Assembly: GCA_030600725.1 (NCBI GenBank)
Contig: JAUVLN010000026.1
Span: 1-13,586, forward strand
Length of the DNA: 13,586 nucleotides
From: Thermoplasmatota archaeon
GTDB lineage: Archaea > Thermoplasmatota > Penumbrarchaeia > Penumbrarchaeales > Penumbrarchaeaceae
Direction: 5' to 3'
Positions 6,585-13,586 of the stretch are shown one piece after another. The notes below the pieces were generated by a model. It was not told where the DNA came from and searched no databases. It saw only the letters and a list, made by a program, of their open reading frames with translations. The translations under genes were made by a program, and so were the position numbers. Within the stretch, counting starts at the first letter, position 1. Each line of letters opens with the position of its first letter.

Positions 6585-6598
6585 CATATTTTAATATG
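6585..6598 (-). promoter_or_regulatory. Palindromic AT box in the gcvH/reductase divergent region (TATA for gcvH)
   Basis: CATATTTTAATATG has perfect 6-bp inverted arms around TT. Read on the minus strand it contains ATTAAAATA, a TATA-like box centred about 59 bp before ATG 6533, giving a leader of about 33 nt that includes the ribosome binding site. Its symmetry also suits an operator. Confidence 0.4.
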
Positions 6599-6643
6599 TG
6601 GGAGGAAAGGGTGTGATTCCTCAGGTCGGACGCTATCCGATAG

Positions 6644-6652
6644 GTTAAAATC
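6644..6652 (+). promoter_or_regulatory. Putative TATA box for the disulfide reductase gene
   Basis: The plus-strand stretch GGTTAAAAT is centred about 54 bp before ATG 6702, predicting a start near 6674 and a leader of about 28 nt that contains the AGGTGATC ribosome binding site at 6691-6698. The match to a TATA consensus is moderate. Confidence 0.35.
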
Positions 6653-6701
6653 ACCAAACGCATACGGACAAAACGGCTCATGGGTACAACAGGTGATCGA
6701 T

Positions 6702-8108
6702 ATGGCGGATGAAGCATTGGAGATAGTGATAATCGGCCTCGGTGCAGGTGGACTCTATGTATCAAAGGGTGCGTTGAACTTCAACAGAAAATGCCATGTG
6801 ACGATCCTTGAGAAACGCGACCATGAGATGTTCTCCCCCTGCGGCCTCCCGTTTGCCCTGGAAGGGCGTGTGGATTCCTTCGAGGACCTCAAGCACGCGG
6901 TCCCCAGCATACCCAGGAAACTGGATATTCTCATCAATCACGAGGTCATCTCGATAGATGCAGAGAGCAAGATCGTCAAGGCCAGGGATCTCGTATCGGA
7001 AGAAGAGACGGAGTTCCCCTATGATCAATTGGTCATCGGCACCGGCGTTGTCCCCAGGGAGCTCCCGATACCCGGCCTGCAGGAGCTAAAAGGCAAGGGC
7101 GTTCATTTCGTCTCGGACACCATCGACACGGCTAGCCTTCAGGAGGCCGCAAACGCGTCCACAAAGAAAGCGGCCGTTGTGGTCGGAGGAGGTGCGGTGG
7201 GGATAGAGGTCGCGGAGGCCCTCAACCACCTGGGCCTGAAGGTGGCCATCACGAAGAGAAGGCCCGCACCGTTTCCAAACAACCTCGATCCCGAGATAGG
7301 CAAATACATAGTCGAACATCTGGAAGGATTGGGGATCAGGGTTCTCTTCGGGAAGGGGATAGATAGCATCAACGGGGAGGAACATGTGGAGTCCGCAACG
7401 ATCGACGGAGAGGAGATCGAGTGCGACATCGTTGTCATGGCAGTTGGAACCACCTGCAGATTGGAACTCCCGAACATGATAGGTGCCAGAACCGACTGGG
7501 GACACGTTGTGGTGAACAACAGGATGGAAACCTCCGTCAAGGACGTTTACTGCGTGGGCGATATCGTTCGCACCCATTCCAGGATCGACGGGAGACCAAC
7601 CATAATGCCGCTGGCAACGTCCGCTTTCAGGCAGGGCCTCACAGCTGGCGTGAATGCTGCAGGTGGAGATACATCGTATCCAGGGACCCTCAATACCTTC
7701 CTCTGCTGTATCGGGGGATTGGAGGTGGCCGCCACCGGATACAGACTGGAGGAGGCAAAACAGAACGGCTTCGATGCTGCTGCGATCCAGACGAAAGGCA
7801 CCACGAAACCTCACTGGATGCCAGGACACGAGGAGATCGTGCTCAGATTGATCGTCAACAGGGATGACGGGCGGATCCTTGGAGGGCAGGCGGTCGGGAA
7901 GGAGGGAGCCGCCTGGAGGGTGAACATATTTGCACTGGCGATCCATGGAAAAATGACGCTTTACGACCTCCTGGACGCGGAGCTTGCATACAATCCGCCC
8001 TCATCTCAGATGTACGACCCGATATCACAGCTTGCGGAGATAGGCCTCAAGAGGTTGAGGCTGCCCCCAAAACAGGCCGACAGGACCTTCACTGCAAGGC
8101 AAGAGTAA
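6702..8108 (+). CDS. FAD-dependent pyridine nucleotide-disulfide oxidoreductase (NADH oxidase/CoA-disulfide reductase family)
   Basis: The protein has 468 residues. An N-terminal FAD-binding motif IIGLGAGG (10-17) is followed by a single redox cysteine, Cys47 in FSPCGLPF. Next come an NAD(P)-binding motif VVGGGAVGIEVAEAL (160-174) and the second FAD contact VYCVGDIV (282-289). A C-terminal dimerisation domain ends with AYNPPSSQMYDPISQLAE. A lone CGLP-type cysteine, rather than the CxxxxC pair of dihydrolipoamide dehydrogenase, places it with NADH oxidase, NADH peroxidase, CoA-disulfide reductase and persulfide reductase enzymes; which one is open. ATG 6702 is preceded by AGGTGATC, a full anti-Shine-Dalgarno complement, 3 nt upstream of the codon. 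An in-frame GTG at 6693 lies inside that site, and the much longer upstream frame runs antisense through gcvH, so both are rejected. It is divergent from gcvH. Confidence 0.9.
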   Translation: MADEALEIVIIGLGAGGLYVSKGALNFNRKCHVTILEKRDHEMFSPCGLPFALEGRVDSFEDLKHAVPSIPRKLDILINHEVISIDAESKIVKARDLVSEEETEFPYDQLVIGTGVVPRELPIPGLQELKGKGVHFVSDTIDTASLQEAANASTKKAAVVVGGGAVGIEVAEALNHLGLKVAITKRRPAPFPNNLDPEIGKYIVEHLEGLGIRVLFGKGIDSINGEEHVESATIDGEEIECDIVVMAVGTTCRLELPNMIGARTDWGHVVVNNRMETSVKDVYCVGDIVRTHSRIDGRPTIMPLATSAFRQGLTAGVNAAGGDTSYPGTLNTFLCCIGGLEVAATGYRLEEAKQNGFDAAAIQTKGTTKPHWMPGHEEIVLRLIVNRDDGRILGGQAVGKEGAAWRVNIFALAIHGKMTLYDLLDAELAYNPPSSQMYDPISQLAEIGLKRLRLPPKQADRTFTARQE

Positions 8109-8184
8109 AACCGTCCGGCCCATCACCGTGGTAGCAACCCTCATGTTTCATATAGCATTAGACGATATCAAAAGGGGGAAAAAG

Positions 8185-9246
8185 ATGAGCGAAACTCCCA
8201 TCGTGCACATCGAGAGGGCCACCCTGGATTCATCCGGGGAGGCGGTCAAGAGGACGCTGGAAGCACTGAAATGGAAGGATAAGGTCAAGCAGGGGTCCAG
8301 GGTCGTTATCAAACCCAACGGATGTCATGTCAAGTTCCTTCCGGGCCTTGTGACCACCCCTTCCATCCTGGGCGAGGTGGTCAGGATCTTCAGAACCAGG
8401 GCCTCCGAGGTCGTCGTTGTCGAATCCGACCTTCAGAGGTTCAACGCCGATCAGATCTTCGATTCCGTACCATACAGAGAGGAGGTGGAAAAGGCGGGCG
8501 GGAGATGCTCCAATCTCACACAGGAGAAGCAGATCAGGGTAAAGATACCAGCCGGCCAGCACTGGAAGGAAAGAACGATGCCCGAGTCGCTGGTGGAGCA
8601 CGATCTATTCGTGACGATGCCCGTGATCAAGACCCACAAGCTCTGGCACGTTTCCCTGTGCATCAAGAACCAGTTCGGATGCGTACCCGAATCGGACCGG
8701 GTGAAATATCAGAAGTTCCTTCCCCAGGTGGTGGGGGATTTCAACTCATATCATCCTGCAGGGCTCTGCATCGTCGACGGGATCGTGGGATTGGAGGGGG
8801 ACGGACCCATTGCAGGAATTCCGAAGAGGATGGACCTGATAGTGGGAGGAGACAATCTGGTGGCGACAGATACCGTTCTGTCCCATATTATGGGTTTCAA
8901 ACCCGAGCAAAGCGAACTCATCATGAACGTCTTTGAAAGGGGGGGCGGACCCATCGACCTCGGAAAGATACGCCTTTCGGGATTACCTTTGAAAGAGGCT
9001 GTCAACCCATACAAACCACCTTCCCGGGACTTCATATCCAGCATGGAGAGATTGGTGAGGAGGCATCCCAGATTGGCCAATTTCGTATACAGGAGCTGGT
9101 TCTTCACCATCGCAAAAAAGACCGCCTGGGGTGTGAGGGGCCTTTATGGTTACAAGAGCCAATACCATGAGGATGTGGCCAGATCAGGCCTATGGGAAGG
9201 TTACAACTGGGAGGAGCTCATGCAGGTCTATACCCCCATTGCCTAA
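8185..9246 (+). CDS. DUF362 domain protein
   Basis: The protein has 353 residues and matches the DUF362 family: VVIKPNGCH at 40-48, a VVVVESD strand at 76-82, the conserved PVIKTHKLWHVSLCIKNQFG at 146-165, DGIVGLEGDGP at 198-208, and GGDNLVATDTVLSHIMGF at 221-238. The family is widespread in anaerobes and archaea and has no settled biochemical role. Many members carry a ferredoxin domain; this one does not. The C-terminal 80 residues, basic and aromatic, look like a lineage-specific extension. ATG 8185 follows GGGGG (8174-8178) at a suitable distance; the frame upstream to 8128 adds residues with no family resemblance. A weak TATA-like CATATA lies near 8150. It ends 38 bp before the AlaRS start and may be co-transcribed with it. 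Confidence 0.85.
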   Translation: MSETPIVHIERATLDSSGEAVKRTLEALKWKDKVKQGSRVVIKPNGCHVKFLPGLVTTPSILGEVVRIFRTRASEVVVVESDLQRFNADQIFDSVPYREEVEKAGGRCSNLTQEKQIRVKIPAGQHWKERTMPESLVEHDLFVTMPVIKTHKLWHVSLCIKNQFGCVPESDRVKYQKFLPQVVGDFNSYHPAGLCIVDGIVGLEGDGPIAGIPKRMDLIVGGDNLVATDTVLSHIMGFKPEQSELIMNVFERGGGPIDLGKIRLSGLPLKEAVNPYKPPSRDFISSMERLVRRHPRLANFVYRSWFFTIAKKTAWGVRGLYGYKSQYHEDVARSGLWEGYNWEELMQVYTPIA

Positions 9247-9270
9247 GATCAATTAATTTATTATGGAGTT

Positions 9271-9276
9271 GGAGGG
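9271..9276 (+). promoter_or_regulatory. Ribosome binding site that fixes the AlaRS GTG start
   Basis: GGAGGG lies 8 nt before GTG 9285, and no in-frame ATG is as well placed: ATG 9303 has AGGAG directly abutting it. An AT-rich TATA-like stretch at 9252-9262 would place transcription start past this site, so read-through from the DUF362 gene is the simpler reading. Confidence 0.55.
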
Positions 9277-9284
9277 AATCGATA

Positions 9285-11963
9285 GTGCTTTCCGAGAAGG
9301 AGATGAAAAAGAGGGTGAAGGATCAGGCCTCGGCCGATCCTGATAGGTTCTACCCAACGGAAAAGATGAGGGAGATCGGGCTCATCAGGTCCACATGCGG
9401 CAAATGCGGCACCTCCTTCTGGTCGGCGGATCCCGATAGATCGGTCTGCGGTGAGCCGGCATGCATTGGGGGTTACCAGTTCATCGGGGGTAAGAACTGC
9501 ACGCATGTCATGGATTTCATCGGGGTTTGGAAGAGGTTTTCAGACCTTTTCGAGAAGAGGGGTTACACCCCGATCAAAAGATATCCCTCCATATCCAGGT
9601 GGAACCCCACATCGGATTTCACCCTTGCATCGATAACCGATTTTCAACCATATGTGGTCAGGGGGGCCGTAAAACCCCCGGCGAATCCCCTTGTGGTACC
9701 CCAGACCTGCATGCGTTTCAACGATGTGGATAACGTGGGCATCACGGGCAGGCACAACACGGGTTTCATCATGATAGGACAACACGCCTTCGTCCCTGAG
9801 GAGGAGTTCGATCAGGCGCGTTATTTCGACGATATCCATGCATGGTTGATCGAAGGGATGGGCATCCCCCTGGAGGACATCGTGTACCACGAAGATGCCT
9901 GGGCGGGCGGAGGTAATTTCGGCTGTTCCCTTGAGTTCTTCTCCAAAGGCCTGGAGATCGGAAATCAGGTCTACACCATGTACGAAAGGGAAGGGGATGA
10001 GTTGAAGGGGCTCGGCATAAGGGTGCTCGATATGGGGATGGGGCAGGAGAGGCCAGCGTGGTTCTCGCACGGTACACCGACATCCTATGAACCGAACTTC
10101 CCCACGGTCATGAAAAGGTTGTTTCACATAGCGGGCATCCAGAATGATGGGGAGGAGAAGGATATGATGGCCGCGTTCCTCCCGTATTCCGGACTTCTCA
10201 ATATGGAGGAGGTGGACGACATCGGTTCCGTTTGGACCGATATAGCCGCCCGTTTGGGTGTTGACCTGCCGCTCCTGAAAAAGAGCGTTATGTCTCATGC
10301 GGGATTATACTCCATAGCGGATCACAGCAGAACACTCCTATTTGCCCTGGGGGACGGAGGACTTCCATCGAATTCCGGAGGAGGATATAACCTCAGATTG
10401 ATCTACAGGAGGGCAATGGACTTCATACAGACAAATGGCTGGGACATAGATATCGGCGACGTATGCCACTGGCATGCCCGATATCTGGTCCCACAGTATC
10501 CGGAGATGCTGGGATCCATCGATGAGGTCAGGCAGATACTGGACCATGAGAGAAAGAAGTACTTCTCGAACAAGGAGAAGGCGACCTCCACCGTGGAGAG
10601 GTTGAAGAGGAAGGAGGGACAGGGCAGGGAGATCACGATGGACGATATGCTGAAACTGTACGATTCACAGGGTATAACGCCCGATCTCCTGAAGGCTTCG
10701 GGACTTGACCTGGAGGTGCCCCCCGATTTTTACAAACGGGTAACCGAGCTTCATGCGGACTCCGGTGCAAAGGCCCGGACTGGTAAGGATCTCAAGATCG
10801 AACTGGGCGAACACCCGGAGACGGGGATCCTGTACTTCGATGATTATCTGGATCTGGAGTTCAAGGCGATCGTGCTTGAGGCAGTAGACGGGTACGTGAT
10901 CCTCGATTCTTCGGCCTTCTATCCAACCTCGGGTGGACAGCTTCACGATACAGGCACTCTCGTCGGCCCGACCACTATCGAGGTTGCGGAGGTGTTCAAA
11001 CAGGACCACCTGATCGTCCACAGGGTTTCTGGAGACCTGACAGGTTGGGTATCCGGGATAGAGGTCTCGGGTCACGTAGATGAGACCAGAAGACGTCAGC
11101 TGGCCCAGCACCATACGTCGACCCACATGATCAACGGTGTGGCCAGGAAGATCCTGGGGAACCATATATGGCAGGCCGGAGCGGAAAAGACCGAGGAGAA
11201 GGGGAGGCTGGATATCACCCATTACAAAACCCTTGACGCGGATGAACTCGACCAGATCGAGAGGGAGGTTAACGGTATCGTAACCGCATCCATCCCGGTA
11301 GAATCCATGCTGCTCCCCAGGGATGAGGCCGAGAACCGATTCGGCTTCAGATTGTATCAGGGAGGGGCGGTTCCAGGCGAAACCCTCAGGGTCATCCGGA
11401 TCGATGATCTGGACACGGAAGCCTGCGGGGGCACACATCTGAGAAATACATCCGAGGCGGGAAGGATCACGATAACAGGTGTCAAGAAGATACAGGATGG
11501 GATACTCAGACTCGAGTATGTGGCCGGAGCAAGGGCCCTTGAGATGTATCGCTCGGACCTTAAAGATCTGACAGGCCTGATGAATGTCATGGGCATCGAG
11601 AGGAGCGGAGCGATCAGGGAGGCCGGGGAATCTATATTCACGGTATGGAAGAAGCTCCGGAAATATCGCTCCAGGGCCAGGAAGATCAAGGACCCCGAGA
11701 GATCGGCAGAGGCGAGGACGGAACTGCTCGGATCGATATCATCGTCCCCTGCTTTGGTTTACGTGGAACGCTTCAAGGAGATGGGAAAGCCGGATGATGG
11801 GTCCATAGCCGGATCGGGTGTGATCGATGCGGATATCGCAAGGCCCCATCAGCACCTATCCGATATCTCGGCTGTTTTCTCCGTGCAACGCACTCAGCTC
11901 CTCAGGACCTATGTCAGGTTCATGAACGATCTGGTCGAATGGACACAGGAGCTTGATCAATGA
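9285..11963 (+). CDS. alaS: Alanyl-tRNA synthetase, archaeal type
   Basis: The protein has 892 residues from GTG 9285. It charges tRNA-Ala and hydrolyses mischarged Ser/Gly-tRNA. The archaeal N-terminal extension carries a probable zinc site, Cys38, 41, 55 and 60. Class II catalytic motifs follow: YPSISRWNP, MRFNDVDNVG with GRHNTGF, then GGNFGCSLEFF. The editing domain shows GGQLHDTGTL, the HHTSTH zinc site (His610, His614) and CGGTH (Cys714, His718). The C-terminal helical part is present, but the glycine-rich motif (GGG..RPxxAQGGG) that ends most AlaRS C-Ala domains is not seen. The last 80 residues instead read as an unrelated helical tail. No second frame carries the missing motif, so this is divergence or loss rather than a frameshift. 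The protein is slightly shorter than other archaeal AlaRS. Confidence 0.96.
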   Translation: MLSEKEMKKRVKDQASADPDRFYPTEKMREIGLIRSTCGKCGTSFWSADPDRSVCGEPACIGGYQFIGGKNCTHVMDFIGVWKRFSDLFEKRGYTPIKRYPSISRWNPTSDFTLASITDFQPYVVRGAVKPPANPLVVPQTCMRFNDVDNVGITGRHNTGFIMIGQHAFVPEEEFDQARYFDDIHAWLIEGMGIPLEDIVYHEDAWAGGGNFGCSLEFFSKGLEIGNQVYTMYEREGDELKGLGIRVLDMGMGQERPAWFSHGTPTSYEPNFPTVMKRLFHIAGIQNDGEEKDMMAAFLPYSGLLNMEEVDDIGSVWTDIAARLGVDLPLLKKSVMSHAGLYSIADHSRTLLFALGDGGLPSNSGGGYNLRLIYRRAMDFIQTNGWDIDIGDVCHWHARYLVPQYPEMLGSIDEVRQILDHERKKYFSNKEKATSTVERLKRKEGQGREITMDDMLKLYDSQGITPDLLKASGLDLEVPPDFYKRVTELHADSGAKARTGKDLKIELGEHPETGILYFDDYLDLEFKAIVLEAVDGYVILDSSAFYPTSGGQLHDTGTLVGPTTIEVAEVFKQDHLIVHRVSGDLTGWVSGIEVSGHVDETRRRQLAQHHTSTHMINGVARKILGNHIWQAGAEKTEEKGRLDITHYKTLDADELDQIEREVNGIVTASIPVESMLLPRDEAENRFGFRLYQGGAVPGETLRVIRIDDLDTEACGGTHLRNTSEAGRITITGVKKIQDGILRLEYVAGARALEMYRSDLKDLTGLMNVMGIERSGAIREAGESIFTVWKKLRKYRSRARKIKDPERSAEARTELLGSISSSPALVYVERFKEMGKPDDGSIAGSGVIDADIARPHQHLSDISAVFSVQRTQLLRTYVRFMNDLVEWTQELDQ

Positions 11964-12009
11964 TCCCAAAACGAAAGATACCAAACCAGCAGGGGTGAAA
12001 TTCCAGACG

Positions 12010-12049
12010 TCCCATTCACCTGTTTTCATCGTATGATAACAGGATGGGA
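12010..12049 (+). terminator. Extended stem-loop after alaS
   Basis: TCCCAT (12010-12015) and CCTGTT (12019-12024) pair with AACAGG (12038-12043) and ATGGGA (12044-12049), with a 3-nt bulge. An inner TCAT-CGT-ATGA extends the helix past a single T-T mismatch, giving about 16 bp. It sits 46 bp after the alaS stop. There is no T tract, so it may be a processed mRNA end, a small RNA element or a weak terminator. Confidence 0.45.
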
Positions 12050-12055
12050 AAGGAG

Positions 12056-12124
12056 AAATAGTATCAGGGTGAAATAGTAGAGAAGCAGTGATCTTCCGAC
12101 ATCGGCTCAGATAAGAAAATAGTA
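12056..12124 (+). repeat. Three copies of AAATAGTA upstream of the receiver-pseudokinase gene
   Basis: The octamer AAATAGTA occurs at 12056-12063, 12072-12079 and 12117-12124. The last copy overlaps the place where a TATA box for a leaderless start at ATG 12141 would lie. They may be regulatory sites. The rest of the 177-bp gap 11964-12140 holds only the stem-loop above and no gene. Confidence 0.35.
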
Positions 12125-12140
12125 GGTCCGGTTTGATACC

Positions 12141-13220
12141 ATGAAAGCGATCCTTATCGTTGATGATAACGAGGCTGACAGGGCCGTCGTAAAAAAGGAG
12201 GTCCTCCGGGAGCTCCCGGATTCCAGATTCTACGAAGCCTCAACCAGGGAGGATTTCTTCAGGTACCTTGACCAGATACGGCCGGACCTGATCATCTGCG
12301 ACTTCAATGTATACGGGCTCGACGGATTCGAGGTTATTGACGAGGCAAACGGCCTGCCCGGAGATATTCCGGTGATCATCTACACGGGCATAGGTTCCGA
12401 GGAGCTCGCCGTGAGGACGCTCAAAATGGGCGCAATCGACTACATCATCAAGAGCTCTGTACATTCGAAAGGTCTGGGAAAGAGGGTGAGATCAGCATTG
12501 AAGGTTGTGGACCTGAAGAAGAAAAATACCGCACTTACCGGGGAGGAGGGCCTGGCCCGGAGGGAGGCCGATTTCTATCTGGACCTGATGACGCGTGACA
12601 TGAGGCCCCTGGGTTATCAGATGCTCGAGGATATCGATGCTCTCCAGGGTAAGTTGAAAGCTGGTTCCGTTGAAACCACCCATATACAGGGCCTGAGGAA
12701 AAATGCCAGAAGGGCCCTGAATCTCATAGATGTCATGGAACGGGGATCCTTCACAATTAATGAGGTCGGATATTCCGACCTGGCAAGGGCGATCAATGAG
12801 GCAACGATAATACTCGGCTCGCTTCATAGCGATGTGCGGATCGAGGTGGAGCGGGAGAACATAAAAGGGGGCATCAACGTCAGGGGAAATGCGCTCCTTG
12901 GAGACCTGTTCCTCCACGTGATGGACCTTATCGTTAAAAGAGGTAAGGATAAGGAGTGCAGGATAGTGATAAGGAAAACCTCCGATAAGGAGGGATATAT
13001 TGACCTTCTCATCTCCGGAAACTTCAGGCCGTTTTCAAGGGAGGAGGGTGAAGGGCTTTTCCTGAAACGAAAAGCTGATGATGACCCTGGTAACGATCAG
13101 CTTATACTATGTCGCTCGATAATAGAGATGTTCGGCGGTACGATATGGTATTCCCCGCCTGATGATGATGATATGGGAAAGGGTGGATTCAGATTGCATT
13201 TGAGGGAGTTGTTGATTTGA
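12141..13220 (+). CDS. Receiver domain fused to a degenerate histidine kinase-like core
   Basis: The protein has 359 residues and is soluble. Residues 1-123 form a complete CheY-like receiver: acidic pair Asp8/Asp9, phosphoacceptor Asp54 (ICDFNVYG), Thr82 and Lys104. A linker leads to EADFYLDLMTRDM (142-154), which aligns with the archaeal HisKA-type motif FYxDLLxHDI, but the phosphoacceptor histidine is Arg152. The C-terminal part has the outline of an HATPase domain. The N-box position reads HVMDLIVKRG without the key asparagines. The G1 position reads ISGNFRP without DxGxG. The G2 region is GNDQLILC. FGGTIWYSP at 331-339 keeps the usual final strand. Phosphorylation of the receiver looks possible; kinase activity does not. 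It probably receives a phosphoryl group from another kinase and acts through protein contacts. No clear Shine-Dalgarno is seen; a leaderless start at ATG 12141 is likely. Confidence 0.8.
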   Translation: MKAILIVDDNEADRAVVKKEVLRELPDSRFYEASTREDFFRYLDQIRPDLIICDFNVYGLDGFEVIDEANGLPGDIPVIIYTGIGSEELAVRTLKMGAIDYIIKSSVHSKGLGKRVRSALKVVDLKKKNTALTGEEGLARREADFYLDLMTRDMRPLGYQMLEDIDALQGKLKAGSVETTHIQGLRKNARRALNLIDVMERGSFTINEVGYSDLARAINEATIILGSLHSDVRIEVERENIKGGINVRGNALLGDLFLHVMDLIVKRGKDKECRIVIRKTSDKEGYIDLLISGNFRPFSREEGEGLFLKRKADDDPGNDQLILCRSIIEMFGGTIWYSPPDDDDMGKGGFRLHLRELLI

Positions 13221-13573
13221 AGACTGTTTTTCTGGTGGATGATGAGCCGGTGCTGCATGAACTGTACAGGGAGGTTCTGATCATGAATGGATTCGAGGTG
13301 ATAGCACAGGCATTGGACGGGGAGGAGGCCCTGAAGGTTTACCAGGATCTGGATGTCAAACCGGACATCGTCATTCTCGATCACAGGATGCCAAAAGGGG
13401 ACGGGCTGTTCGTCATGAAGGAGATCCTCTCCATGGACCCTGAGGCAAATCTTATATTCGCTTCCGCGGACACATCCGTGAGGGAGAAGGCGTTGAGGAT
13501 CGGGGCAGTGGGTTTTCTGGAGAAACCTTTCAGCATCAATGATCTCATTAAGGTTGTGAACAAAATATCTTGA
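13217..13573 (+). CDS. Stand-alone CheY-like response regulator receiver
   Basis: The protein has 118 residues and is a single receiver domain with no output domain. All key residues are present: Asp8/Asp9, phosphoacceptor Asp55 (ILDHRMP), Ser83 (ASAD) in the Thr/Ser position, and Lys103 followed by Pro in EKPFS. It starts on TTG 13217, which overlaps the TGA of the preceding gene by 4 nt (TTGA); GAGGGAG at 13202-13208 is the likely ribosome binding site. The overlap implies translational coupling and a shared pathway with the receiver-pseudokinase. The partner histidine kinase is not in the window and could lie just beyond the right edge, 13 bp after this gene. Confidence 0.9.
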   Translation: MKTVFLVDDEPVLHELYREVLIMNGFEVIAQALDGEEALKVYQDLDVKPDIVILDHRMPKGDGLFVMKEILSMDPEANLIFASADTSVREKALRIGAVGFLEKPFSINDLIKVVNKIS

Positions 13574-13586
13574 ACCTTATCCGATA

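Noticed and set aside
6534..6587. 18-codon longer GcvH start
   Set aside because: It reads through the GAGGAGGAG ribosome binding site and adds residues not seen in H proteins.
6123..6701. Long N-terminal extension of the disulfide reductase
   Set aside because: It runs antisense through all of gcvH and the divergent promoter; the ATG at 6702 has a full Shine-Dalgarno and precedes the FAD motif.
7086..7946. A 286-residue minus-strand frame opposite the disulfide reductase
   Set aside because: Antisense shadow without recognisable motifs; the plus strand has complete FAD and NAD motifs.
11584..11808. Possible frameshift carrying the missing AlaRS C-Ala motif
   Set aside because: The alternative frame reads Arg/Ser-rich nonsense with no glycine-rich AlaRS motif.
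1..13586. CRISPR arrays, tRNA or rRNA genes
   Set aside because: No regularly spaced repeats, tRNA cloverleaf with a GGTTCRANNCC arm, or rRNA segment was recognised. The structured RNA at the left edge is a group II intron.

Overview
The window looks like chromosomal DNA from an archaeon, most plausibly a euryarchaeal or Thermoplasmatota-type lineage of moderate GC. The main reasons are an archaeal-type alanyl-tRNA synthetase with an N-terminal Cys4 motif, TATA-like boxes about 26 bp from expected transcription starts, and a mix of leaderless genes and genes with GGAGG/AGGTGATC ribosome binding sites. AGG/AGA arginine and ATA isoleucine codons are also common. The lineage is an inference from the sequence alone.

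Layout. Positions 1-141 (minus strand) hold the 5' end of a group II intron, most like class IIC, which runs off the left edge. It starts 5 nt after the stop codon of a small tyrosine recombinase (146-832), directly behind a perfect hairpin formed by the recombinase's last codons. From there to 6533 every gene is on the minus strand: an alpha/beta hydrolase, a hemolysin III/PAQR membrane protein, a flavodoxin-ferredoxin fusion (EFR1 type), an MFS transporter, a type-2 malate/lactate dehydrogenase family oxidoreductase, and a divergent glycine cleavage H protein with its own intrinsic terminator.

A divergent promoter region (6534-6701) separates this block from the plus-strand genes: a single-cysteine FAD/NAD disulfide reductase (NADH oxidase/CoA-disulfide reductase family), a DUF362 protein, AlaRS, and a two-gene signalling unit. 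That unit is a receiver fused to a histidine-kinase-like core that has lost its phosphoacceptor histidine and ATP-binding motifs, followed with a 4-nt overlap by a stand-alone CheY-like receiver that starts on TTG.

Most genes are ordinary housekeeping or redox functions in single-gene or short transcription units. The unusual parts are the two ends. On the left, an intron-recombinase arrangement suggests the edge of a mobile element. On the right, a receiver-pseudokinase/receiver pair looks like a non-catalytic phosphorelay or scaffold module. The H protein beside a divergent disulfide reductase, and the AlaRS lacking the usual glycine-rich C-terminal tail, are secondary points of interest.
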